Assembly (NCBI GenBank): GCA_007570785.1
Contig: ML660213.1
Span: 291,295 to 355,294, forward strand
Reading direction: 5' to 3'
Source: Antilocapra americana
Lineage: Eukaryota > Chordata > Mammalia > Artiodactyla > Antilocapridae
Length of the DNA: 64,000 nucleotides
Part shown: piece after piece, positions 33,125 through 44,142 of the stretch
Numbering within the stretch: the stretch's first letter is position 1
Layout of the letters: each line of letters starts with the position of its first letter
The notes under the pieces: generated by a model
The model's input: only the letters and a program-made list of their open reading frames with translations
Databases searched by the model: none
What the model was told of the DNA's origin: nothing
Position numbers and translations under genes: made by a program

Positions 33125-33370
33125 ATGACCCAGCAATCCCACTATTGGGCATATACTATGAAAAACCCCAATTCAAAAAGACCCATGCACCCAAATGTTC
33201 ACTGCAACATTATAATAGATAAGACATGGAAACAACCTAAATGTCCATTGATGGATGAATGGATAAAGATGTGGTACATATATACAATGGAATCTCACTC
33301 AGCTGTGAAAAACAATGAATTTAGGTCATTAGTAGAGATGTGGATAGACCTAGAGACTCATACAGAGTGA
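33125..33370 (+). pseudogene. L1 ORF2 C-terminal remnant
   Basis: An 81-codon open frame of the L1 ORF2p C-terminal segment with the recognisable stretches MDEWIKMWYIYTMES and SAVKNNEF. It lacks the endonuclease and reverse-transcriptase domains and is a dead fragment of the twin-primed L1. Confidence 0.85.
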
Positions 33371-33542
33371 AATAAGTCAGAAAGAGAAAAACATCCTATA
33401 TTAATATATATGTTCATTCTAGAAAAATGGTGCAGATGAACCTATGTAGGGCAGGAATAGCGACACAGAGAGAGAACAAAAGTATGGATACCAAGGGGAG
33501 TAAGGAGGGGGACAGGATGAACTGGGAGACTGGGACTGACTA

Positions 33543-33571
33543 ATACACACACACACACACACAACCATGTG

Positions 33572-33620
<49 letters not shown>

Positions 33621-33628
33621 CCATGTGC
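33543..33628 (+). repeat. (CA)n microsatellite, interrupted
   Basis: Two CA runs, each followed by 'aaccatgtgc' (33563-33572 and 33619-33628), with GCGCGCG between them. It is expanded from the short 'acacact' of the L1 3'UTR. Confidence 0.95.
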
Positions 33629-34239
33629 AAAATAGATAGCTAGTGGGAACCTCCTATACATAGCATAGAGAACCGACCTAAGTCAGCACTCTGTGATGAC
33701 CTAGACAAGTGGGATGAGGGAGTGGGATGGAGATCCAAGAAGGAGAGAATATATGTATTCGTGTACCTGATTCATTTCATTGTACTGCAAGAACTAATAC
33801 AGTATAAAACAACTAGATCCCAGTTTATAAAAAACTCACAAGTAATTCACTAGCTATATTGGACTTTTTTTGTCTTTCCTTTTCTGTCCTATTCTTTGTG
33901 ATTTGCTATCCTTAGTGTTGTGTTGGGATTCCTTTGTCTTTTTTGTGTGTATGTCTATTATAGATCTTTGGTTTCATGAGCTTTTGGTTTAGCAGTCTAT
34001 ATATTTGTAACTGTTTTAATTTGCTGATCTCTTAATTTTATATGCATTTTAAATACCCTGTACCTGCACTCTCCTCCTCTCATGATCACTGATTTTGATA
34101 TCATATTTTTGTGTAGACCCTACCTTTACTGTATATTTGCCTTTACTGGTGAGCTTTCCCATTTTGTAATTTTTTTGTCTCTAGTTGTGACCTTTTCTTC
34201 TCTGCCTAGAGAAATTGCTTTAGCATTTGTTGTAAAACT

Positions 34240-35330
34240 GGTTCTGCTGCTGCTTCTGCTAAGTCGCTTCAGTCATGTGTGACTCTGTGCGACCCCATAG
34301 ACGGCAGCCCACCAGGCTCCTCCATCCCTGGGATTCTCCAGGCAAGAACACTGGAGTGGGTTGCCATTTCCTTCTCCGATGCATGAAAGTGAAAGTGAAG
34401 TCGCTCAGTCGTGTCTGACTCTTTGCGACCCCATGGACTGCAGCCCACCAGTCTCCTCCATCCATGGGATTTTCCAGGCAAGAGTACTGGAGTGGGGTGT
34501 CATTGCCTTCTCTGAAAACTAGTTCAGTGGTGCTGAATTCTTGGAACTTTTGCTTGCCTGTAAAGCTTTTGATTTCTCTGTCAAATCTGAACAAGAGCTT
34601 TGCTGGGTATAATGTTCCTGGATGTAGGTATGTTTGTTTGTTTGTTAGTTTTTCTCCTTTCATCACTTGAAATATATTGTGCCAGTCCCTTCTGGCCTAC
34701 AAAGTTTCTGCTGAAAAATCTGCTTAGTCTTATGGGGATTCCCTAGTATGTTATCTGTTGCTTTTCCCTTGCTTTTAATATTTTCTCTTTGTCCTTAATA
34801 TTTGTTCATTTGATTACTGTGTATTTTGGCATTGTCCTTCTTGGATGAGATTCTTTTTGACTTGGGACTTGGGTGAGAGTTTCCTTTCCCATGTTAGGGA
34901 AATTTTCATCTAATGTATCTTCAGATATTTTCTCAAGTCCTTTCTCTCTTCTCCTTCTGGGGCCCCTGTTATGTGAATCTTTGTGCATTTGCTGTTGTCT
35001 AGAAATCTCTTAAACTGGTTTCATTTCTTTAGATTCTTTTATCTTCTGTCTGTTCTGCAGCAGTAACTTCCACCACTCTGTCTTCCTGATCACTAATTCA
35101 TCCTTCTGCCTCATTTAGTGTGCTATCTATTCCTTCTAGTATATTTTTCATTTCAGTTACTGTATTCTTCAACTCTGGTTGTTCTTTGTTAAAAACTTCT
35201 TGCAACTTCTCTTTTTGTGCCTCCAAACTATTTCCAAGTTCTTGGATCATCTTTATGATCATTACTCTGAATCTTTTGGGTAGACTGTCTCCACTTCACC
35301 TAAATGTTCTTTGAGGGTTTTATCTCAATT
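34240..35330 (-). pseudogene. L1 ORF1 remnant
   Basis: Minus-strand frames match ORF1p, the L1 RNA-binding chaperone. 34806-34988 carries KISEDTLDENFPNMGKE and KYTVIK (RRM region). 34514-34666 carries LYPAKLLFRFDREIKSF (C-terminal domain). The frame is broken by stops and by the Bov-A2 at 34245-34514. Confidence 0.85.
34245..34514 (-). repeat. Bov-A2 SINE inside L1 ORF1
   Basis: Minus-strand Bov-A2. It is flanked by an 11-bp duplication with one mismatch: aaaactggttc at 34234-34244 and aaaactagttc at 34515-34525. Confidence 0.96.
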
Positions 35331-36449
35331 CTTCATCTGGAGAATATTCCTTTGCTGTCTTGTTTTGTTTAAATTTCTACTTGCATTTTTATCTATGTAA
35401 TAGGTTAGATACACTTCTCAGCCTTGGAGATGTGGCCTGCTATTGAGGATGTCCTGTGTGTCCCAGCAGTACAGTCCCCTCTTGTCATGCAAGGGCCAGT
35501 GTCTTGATTTTCCCTGGCCCCAGGGTAGGTTTTGACCTAAGTTTACAGACTCGGTTTCACAGGCTGCAGGATTGCAGTTTTCTTGCTTGTGGCGCCTGCC
35601 CACTGGTGGGTGGAGCTGGGTCTTGACCCTCTGGTGGGCATGGCTGTGTTAAAGGATGGATCTCTGTGTGTAGAGGTGACTGTGGGGTCAGGAAGTCTTT
35701 AAGCAGCCTGTCTGCTGATAGGTAGGGCTGTGTTCCCCCTCTATGACTTGTTTGGCCTGAGGTATCCCAGCACTGGAGCCTGCAGGCTATAGAGTGGGGC
35801 CGGGTCTTGGTGCTTATGACCCAAGCAAAATGTCTACCTTCAAAAAGAGTTTCTATAGATGACATTCTTGATATCTCCACCACTGCCACCAGTGTCCACG
35901 TCCCCAGGGTGAGCTACAGATGCCCTTCACTTCCCCAAGAGACCCTCTAAGACCAACAGGCAGGTCTGGTGTGGGTTTCTAGTCACTGCTTTTGCCCTGG
36001 GTCCCAGTGCATGTGAGACCTTGTGTGTACCCTCTAAGACTTAAGGTCTCTGTTTTCCCCAGTCCTGTGGAGTCCCTGTAATCAAGCTCTGCTGGCCTTC
36101 AAAGCCAAATGCTCCGAGGCTCTTCCTCCTGATGCTGGACCTTTAGGCTGGGGAGCCTGATGTGGGGCTCAGGACTCAAACTCCTTCAGGGGAAATTCTG
36201 TGATATAAGTGTTCTCTAGCTGAAGGTCAACCACTCAGGTGGTATGGAATTTGATTGTATCATGAGCACACCCCCCTACCACCATCTTGCTGTGACTTTT
36301 TCTTTGTCTCTCTGAACATTAAGTATTTTTTAAAATAGATTCCAGCCTAGTGAGTTGTGATTTTGATGTGCTCAAAAGAGGAGGTGCGCTTAAGATGTTT
36401 CTAATCCACCATCTTGTTCCTCCCAGGAGAAAGTTTCTCTTCTTGACTA

Positions 36450-36484
36450 ATCTTTGTATGTGTCAAAGATACACATACAAAGAT
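36450..36484. repeat. Perfect 14-bp inverted repeat
   Basis: ATCTTTGTATGTGT (36450-36463), a 7-nt spacer, then ACACATACAAAGAT (36471-36484). It lies 26 bp outside the L1 5' end and could form a hairpin. Confidence 0.95.
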
Positions 36485-36867
36485 CACTTTCCCTAAAATG
36501 ATATTAAATTAAAGGGTATCTATTGTGCCTCTATTCAGAATTTTTTTACAGTTTAACATTTGAAGTCCAAAAGCCTTCTTTTCCCAGAGTTTCTGGGGAT
36601 GGACAAACAGAACTTTTGTGTGCTGTTGTGAACTTTTCTGGCACTAGCATGCAGAGTCTTGGTGGTATTTTTTTTTTGGCTACATTAATTATTCATAATT
36701 TCTCTCCTAAGGCCTATAATAGAATTCCGTTTTTCCTACTTTTCCTGGAATAGAATTCTTTTTTTTCTCCATTTCCACATGTAACAGTTTCAGTTATTGA
36801 AATAAAAAAAGATGGAGAGCTTTGTTCTTATAGTTAGCAGTTTTGCTAAAATATTCTACTTTGAGTA
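36485..36867. other. Unique AT-rich DNA
   Basis: T-rich with no gene or named repeat. Confidence 0.45.
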
Positions 36868-37940
36868 GTTCACTCAGTCATGTCTGACTCTTTGTAACCC
36901 CATGGACTGCAGCATGCCTGGCTTCCCTGTCCATTACCAACTCCCAGAGCTTACTCAAACTCACATCCATCGAGTCGGTGATTCCATCCACCATCTCATT
37001 CTCTGTCATCCCCTTCTCTTTCTGCCTTCAATCTTTCCCAGCACTAGGGTCTTTTCCAGTGAGTCCATTCTTTGCATCAGGTGGCCAAAATAGTGTAGCT
37101 TCAACTTCAGCATCGATTCTTCCAATAAATATTCAGGACTGATTTCATTCAGGATTGACTTATTTGATCTCCATGCCATCCAAGTGACTCTCAAGAGTCT
37201 TCTCCAACACTGCAGTTCAAAAGCATCAATTCTTCGGCGCTCAGCTTTCTTTGTAGTCCAACTCTCACATTCGTACATACCACTGGAAAAATCATAGCCC
37301 TAACTAGATGGACCTTTGTTGACAAAGTAATGTCTCTGCTTTTCAATATGCTGTCTAGGTTGGTCCTAACTTTCCTTCCAAGGAGTAAGCATCTTTTAAT
37401 TTCATTGCTGCAATCACCATCTGCAGTGATTTTGGAGTCCAAAAAAATAAAGTCAGCCACTGTTTCCACTGTTTCCCCATCTTTTTGCATGAAGTGATGG
37501 GACCAGATGCCATGATCTTAGTTTTCTGAATGTTGAGCTTCAAGCCTACTTTTTCACTCTCCTCTTTCACTTTCATCAAGAGGCACTTTAGTTCGTCTTC
37601 TCTTTCTGCCTTAAGGGTGGTGTCACCTGAATAACTGGAGGTTATTGATATTTCTCCCAGCAATCTTGATTCCAGCTAGTGCTTCCTCCAGCCCAGCGTT
37701 TCTCATGATTTACTCTGAATATATATAAATCAGCAGGGTGACAATAAACAGCCTTGACATACTCCTTTTCCTATTTGGAACCAGTCTGTTGTTCCATGTC
37801 CCGTTCTAACTGTTGCTTCCTGACCTGCACACAGGCTTCTCAAGAGGCAGGTCAGGTGAACTGGTATTCCCATCTCTTCCAGAATTTTCCACAGTTTAAT
37901 GTGATCCACACAGTCAAAGGCTTTGGCCTTTGATGAGCTC
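36868..37940 (-). repeat. BovB LINE 3' third, antisense
   Basis: Minus-strand BovB from its 3' end ('cactcagtcatgtctgac') to the RT domain. Coding remnants read AFDCVDHIKLWKIL (RT motif A region) and GVCQGCLLSPC. The YADD box has decayed to YSGD. The C-terminal basic region is near 37010. Frameshifts separate the frames, so it is dead. Confidence 0.93.
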
Positions 37941-40709
37941 ATATCTTTTACAGTATTCACGGATGTGAGCAAAAATACTTAAAAATATAATTTCCATTAG
38001 CGAAGCAGCTTTTGTTTTAATTTAGCAAACACATAATGAACACTACCTCTGAAATACAGAGTTCTTAGTGTTGGAATATGTTAGTGAACAATATAAGTAA
38101 CAATGCCTTAATAAAGCTTTTATTTTTATGCAATGACACAAATAGTATAAACACATTAGATAAATAAATTTTGCTGCATGTCAACTGAACAGACTCTCTT
38201 TCCCCACCTCAGCCTCTCTTGACTGACTTTTTTCTTCCTAAAGCAATTTTGCTTTCCAGATCTGCTGTTTCCTATGGTCAACTAATCATGTGCCCTGGAA
38301 TTTCTGGACTGTTTTAAGGACTACCATTACCACAGCTGAAGCTGCTTTCTTAGTGTTTGCAGTTCCTCTTACCACTTAAGGACTTTAATAAAATGTATGA
38401 CATCCCATATTGCCACCAAAAAAGGCAAATAACATTAGCTCTACTTCATTCATTTATTCAACAATTTTTTTTTTTTTTGAACACATAAGGGTGGCCAGAC
38501 AATGTTCAAGGTCTGAAGGATACATCATTAAATGTCTTGGAGCTAATTCCTCCTGACTCTGTCAAGGAGGAGTCAGAAAACCGATAACAAAGTATTTTAG
38601 ATGTTGGTAAGTACAAAAGTAAACAATAACCAAAAAGATAAACCAAGGTAAGGGGGGTTTGGAGACCTGGGAGTAGAGTGAAAGCAGTTTTAAAGAAGGG
38701 AGTCAGGATAAATGTCACTGAGGAGCAAGCAATTGAGAAAAGACTTGGAGGAGGACTGGAAATCAGACTCAATGAGGGAGGAGCAGATAGAATAAAGGCA
38801 AAGAGATAATTAGGATCAGCTCAGGTAGGATATTTGAACAATGTTGGCTTTTATTAATAGTTTGAGTGAAATGAGAATTGTTGCAAGATTTCAAGCAGAA
38901 GAAGGATGTGGAATGGAAAAATAAAATGTGTGTGTATGTGTACACACAATTGGTAGATAAGGCAGCTGAATAAAAAACTCACATCTCCCTGAGCTAGGAC
39001 CTCAGCCCGTCTCCTTTGATCTTGGGTTCTAATCTGCTGGAGGTGGGATAAGCAAGAATTCACATTTGCAACTTGGTCCATTATTGCTCTTCTGGGTGTC
39101 TTGTCTGATTTCTGCTGCTCACAACCTCCATTAATTCTCTATCAGACAACTGGGCTGTCCTAGTTTTAGTTCAGAAGCAAGGCCATGCCCTGATGGCTGA
39201 TGTTACTGAAACATCCACTTGTGTAGTCCTGCCATTTTAATTAAAAGCAGACACACATGTATACACATATACCCAAAAACCAAATAAGCCATGTGCCAGG
39301 TATTACACTTGAGCTGCTCGAGCAGTGGTGTTGGATGACCCTTGATACAGAATGTATCATCTCTCTTGCCAGTTCAGGACATAGTATCACTTTTAAAAGC
39401 CTGTTTTTTACAAAATAAATCCTCACCAGACTTGTGTGACTCTCTGGTGACTCAGATCTTTTGATTTCATCATATAGCTCTCTCTGTCCCTCAGTGTGGG
39501 CAGTGCAGCAGAGCTATACCTAGGTCACTCACCCACAGCCTCACACTGTCCCCCACCACCAGGCACCTGACCTTCTGACCCTGCATCTGTGCTCATCTCT
39601 CCTGAACTCCTTCCAACTTCCAGTCATCTTTTCCCTTCAGTGTGCTCACTTTTCTTCTAAAACCTGCTATCCATCAAAATTTCCAGAATATCGATTTATG
39701 AGAAGTCTAAGTATAGGTAGATTTCATGTACATTTCAATATGTATAATAGGGTGGATATCTATAAAAATTGACTATGGATGAAAATACACAGAATGTAAC
39801 TATTTAGCATAGCAACTGGCCCATCTAGATAGAGCCAATCATTAACTTGCTGTATTAAGGAGGCACTGTTCAAAACAAGAATGAGTTGCCTGAAAGTATA
39901 GTGAACGCTGAACCATCTGATGTGCTAATGTAGATACAACATGGAGGATTGTAGGATTAGGAACGCTGTAGAGAAAATCCAAATTTATTTGGAATGACTG
40001 AAACTAAAGAGAAGTATCCATTAGTCTTTACATTCAGAGAAATGTGAAGTTGGTTAAAAAGTCGGTAGCTCTTAGCATCCAGGAAGTCTATATTTGCGAG
40101 AGTCAATGTATGGCAGAAAGCCAACAGCAGAACAAACATTAAGGGATAAAGGGTCATTCTGACTTGTCATTTTCCCACCAGGAAACTACAGGCAGAAGAT
40201 GACTATAGCAGGGCCAGGTCTCAGGAAGTCAGAACCTCAAAGATCAGACATTTAGGCAGGTGTTCAGCAACAGTAACAGGAAGAAAGGTTCAAAAAGGAA
40301 ATTAATCTTGGTACCTGAGTCATGGAGACTGCCATATCGAGACAATACTCTGCCCAATAATAACTTCTCTTTTACTCTGTGTTTTTTTTTTTTTTTTTTT
40401 TTAAGAAAGAAGATTTCTCGGGGCATGCTTGTCTTAGGGCATAATGATTAAGAATAGAAAGAGGCTGAATGCGTAAGTGGGACTAGTTACAGTATAAGGA
40501 TGTTGGAACTTACTCTTAGCTCTGGGATTTTCCCCTGTTATTAAACCCTCCCCACCCTCTCCATCTCTCACACACATATTCTATGTTATTGTTAAAACTG
40601 CACAACATAACTATTTTAGTCATGAAAACTGTTGGATGGGAAAATATTTTGTGTACCTTCTCAAATTGAATATTTTGACCTTCATTATTTTGATGTCCTG
40701 ATAACTACC
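37941..40709. other. Mostly unique DNA, no gene seen
   Basis: It includes T runs at 38465-38479 and 40382-40402. 38500-38920 has ancient repeat-like wording ('ggcttttattaatagtttgag', 'gagtcaggataaatgtcac'). No coding motif is seen in the 60-90-codon frames. Confidence 0.45.
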
Positions 40710-41016
40710 AGACTTTTCTGATAGCTCAGTTGGTAAAGAATGTGCCTGCAATGCAGGAGACCCCAGTTCTATTCCTGGGTCAGGAAGATCTGCTGGGGAA
40801 GGGATAGGATACCCACTCTAGTATTCTTCGGCTTCCCTGGTGGTTCAGCTGGTAAAGAATCCACCAGTAATGCGGGAGACCTGGGTTCAATCCCTGAGTT
40901 GGGAAGATCCCCTGGAAAAGGGAAAGGCTACCCACTCCAGTAGTCTGGCCTAGAGAATTCCACGGACTACAGTCCATGGTGTTATAAAGAGTCAGACATG
41001 ATGGAGTGACTTTCAC
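40710..41016 (+). repeat. Dimeric Bov-tA SINE
   Basis: Plus strand. The first tRNA-headed unit (40710-40829) ends 'actctagtattcttc', and the second complete unit starts 'ggcttccctggtggttcagc'. The joint matches the other dimers. Confidence 0.92.
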
Positions 41017-42261
41017 ATATTGACATCTATATTAACATCAACTATTTAAGTGTTTATGTGCATATGCCAAATTATAAAACCATTTGCAAACATACTACAA
41101 GTTATAGATCTTCTTTAAAACATTCTGAATAGTTTGCCTGAACTTGGTGAAGTACAGATTCACACAGTCCATTGTGATCATCCTGAATCCAGACTGAAAG
41201 CCATTTGAACCAAGAGTAGATTTGAAATTTTACATTTTGTTTATAGGATCGCTATTATCTTAACTTCTTTTCATGATGAAAGGAGGCCACATAAACTTAT
41301 CTGCAAGAAACAGGCTGCTCATTTCAAAATTCCTTCTCACATCCCACAGTGCAATCATCTACAGCCAAGATGCAGTTGTGCAGAACACAGATGACGTTAT
41401 GCTCCATATTACAAATGCATTAATTTAAGCATGCTCTGCAGGAGGCCATTGGAAGATAAAACTCTTGTCTTTCCTACTATGAACATCAAAGTTTTATTTT
41501 TTCATTTAACTCTTGATAGAATAATGTGAAATTCATTTGTGATGAAATTGCTATTAAAAAATTCAACCTATTTTTTGATGTACTCTGAATCTCTGGCAGG
41601 AGTATCTTTAAAAGTGAACTCAAGGTCAAAACACATGGAATGGAGAAATAAAGAGGCATGGTCAATTTTAATATCTAATGGGACAAAATCAGTTAAATTT
41701 TAACAAAGTCCTATAGGTTCACTCTTTGAAAAAAAAATCTGAGTAGGTTCTATACATAATATATAAAACACTGAAAAAGCAGAAGTCAGAATCAAAAAAT
41801 ACTTGTTTTTTGGAGGGCAAGGAAGTAGCTCTTATCTTAGTTATTCCCTTCTTGATAACTCCAAGTTAGACTATTCAAAGAAAGCCTTGTATTGATTTGT
41901 TTAACTTTTACAAGTTAGCATCTGGGCACAAGACCAAAATTGAAATGAAAAAAAAAAAAAACTTAAGAAAGTTCTCAGGAAAAATCAGAGAGGAAAAAAA
42001 ATAACTCCAGTTGATATATCTGCAGTTTATAAAAAACAAAACTTTGCCAGCAGAAGAAACACAGATAAAAAGATAACAATATCCTTAAAAAACTTAATGT
42101 TTTCAGATTCACTATGGACTTATTATCTCAGGCTTTGTCTTGATGCATTTTTTGGATCAAAGGCTTTGCATTATCTGAATTGAGTTAAGCACTCAACTGT
42201 GTGTACAGCAGATAACAAAGAATAATTGATAAAATTATAAATTATAACTAAGATAGTATTA
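41017..42261. other. Unique AT-rich DNA, no gene seen
   Basis: No named repeat and no gene signal. Confidence 0.5.
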
Positions 42262-42384
42262 CCAACTCAATGGACAGGAATTTGAGCAAACTCTGGGAGA
42301 TAGTAAAGAACAGGGAAGCCTGGCATGCTGCAGTCCATGGGGTTGCAAATTGTTGGACACGACTGAGTGACTGAGCACCACACC
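42262..42384 (+). repeat. BovB 3' terminal fragment
   Basis: Sense end of BovB: 'ccaactcaatggacagg' through 'gacacgactgagtgactgag', including the decayed [13 protein letters not shown] coding end. Confidence 0.88.
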
Positions 42385-43249
42385 AAAGAAGTTTCAGGGG
42401 CTTATAATGCCATTGTTTAAAATATTTCAAAATTCTAACACAATACTAATGTAATAAGTCTGCAACTGCAGAAATGAAACATTAAAACTAAAGACAAATG
42501 TTATGTTTCAGCAATGTGGAGCTACATACATTACTGAACCAAACTCCTGTCAGCCTACCTGTGTGCAATAAAGTCAATCAGCTGACACGTGGCTACGGTG
42601 AAGGAATATAAAGTGTTTATGCAAATACCAGACAAGGAGAATGGGCATCTTATGCTGAAAAGCCCAAACTCCCCAACAGCTTTCAGGGAAGAGGTTTTAA
42701 AAGCGAGGGAATTGCAGGTTGTGTGATCAGCTTGCATACAATTCTCAGATTGGTAGACACCCAGGTGAAGTTTCAAGCATCATCAACCTAGTTTCAGTCA
42801 GTCTAGGGTCTGTGTGATTGTGATTACCAGTTTTCATCTGGGGTGGGTCTGCTTCCTGTAGACCCACATTTTAGGAATGTGTGTCAAGCCTTTATCTTTT
42901 GGGGAACTGGGTATTCCATGATTGTGATGTGTGGCAGAATTATACTCTAAACTGTTACCAATTCCCAAGCCTGACAGTTATTCTTTGCTTCTACATCTTC
43001 ACATTTCCTAATGATTACTTCTTGAGCCAGCCTTTTGAGAATGAGGGGAGGAGGCCTGGGAGGCTAAAGTTAAAGCCTTTTATTTCAAAAGACAGAGACA
43101 TGTGCTTGTACACAATTTTACATGCAGTTCTTCAGGTACGGTGTTCTGTCTTATGCCTCTGTGCCCTTCAACACAGCCCTGGCTGAAGTACCATCTTCTT
43201 TCTTCTTAACCTGGCTGCCTCCTATTGCTCCTTTAAAATTCAGTTTACA
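42385..43249. other. Unique DNA, no gene seen
   Basis: A 101-codon frame at 42881-43186 has no recognisable family. No repeats. Confidence 0.45.
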
Positions 43250-43812
43250 TGTATTAATGCATATATGTGGAATCGATAAAAATGGCATAGATTAATGTAT
43301 TTGATAAGCAGAAACAGACAGACGTAGAGAAAAAATGCATGGTTGCCAAGAGAGGAGTGGGTGGGATGGATTGGGAGACTGGGGCTGACATAGACACACT
43401 ACTATGTATAAAACAGACACCTAACAGGAACCTGCTGTGTGACAGAGAACTCTACTCAGTGCTCTCTGATGACCTAAATGGGAGGAAATCCAAGGAGGAG
43501 GGGATACATGTATACATGTGGCTGCTTTATTTTGCCATACAGCAGAAACTAACATGACAGTGTAAGGCAACTATTTGTTGTTGTTTGGTCACTACACTGT
43601 GTCCAAATCTTTGAGACCTCATGAACTGTAGCATGCCAGGCTACTCTGTTCATGGGATTTCTCAGGCAAGAATATTAGATTGGGTTGCCATTTCCTCCTC
43701 CAGGGGAATCTTCCTGACCCAGGGACTGAACCCACATCTCCTGCATTGGCATGAAGATTCTTTACCTGTGAGCCACCAGAGAAGCCCCAAAGCAACTATA
43801 CTCCAATTGAAA
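43250..43812 (+). repeat. L1 LINE 3'UTR, sense
   Basis: Sense L1 3'UTR: 'aatgcatatatgtggaatc', 'gggagactggggctgacat' and 'gcagaaactaacatgacag', ending 'gcaactatactccaattg'. It is split by a SINE. Confidence 0.9.
43575..43788 (-). repeat. Bov-tA SINE inside L1
   Basis: Minus-strand SINE. It is flanked by an 11-bp duplication with one mismatch: aaggcaactat at 43564-43574 and aaagcaactat at 43789-43799. Confidence 0.94.
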
Positions 43813-44142
43813 AAACTGAAATTCAATTCAAGTGTCACATACAGTGACATATAGTAATACAAAATTATAATTAAGTACAAAAATATATGTATTTATAAAG
43901 AGAGAAGAAATCTCAAATTAGAAAATTTTCAAATCTGATAGATATTTCATCACAACATTACAGAAATAAATTAATTGCCTCACTTGCCACTAGTAAGTGT
44001 GGAATACAGCACAGCCATTTACATAGTGAAAAAAAATAATTTGGCTTGTTGTACATCTCAGTACAAACTTAACATAAATTATGTACAAACTGTACATAAA
44101 TTATTTTTTAAATATACAGTTCTTTTATTGAAGTATACTTGA

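Larger units (their letters stand above)
32235..33835 (+). repeat. L1 LINE with 5' inversion (twin-primed)
   Basis: A plus-strand L1 insertion in two opposed parts. 32235 to about 33003 is antisense ORF2, and from there to 33835 the sequence is sense ORF2 C-terminus and 3'UTR. In L1 coordinates the inverted part ends where the sense part begins ('acaatgaggta...' next to 'gtctacaaacaaatg'). This is the hallmark of twin priming. It contains a nested SINE and an expanded CA repeat. The tail is 'cccagtttataaaaaac'. Confidence 0.88.
33840..36424 (-). repeat. L1 LINE 5' half (5'UTR, ORF1), antisense
   Basis: A minus-strand L1 from its 5' end to the inter-ORF spacer. The right end reads on the minus strand GGGAGGAACAAGATGGTGG, an L1 5'-terminus-like start. 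The 5'UTR occupies about 35400-36424, ORF1 remnants about 34100-35330, and the spacer continues to 33840. ORF2 and the 3' end are missing, which is the reverse of the usual 5' truncation. A Bov-A2 splits ORF1. Confidence 0.87.
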
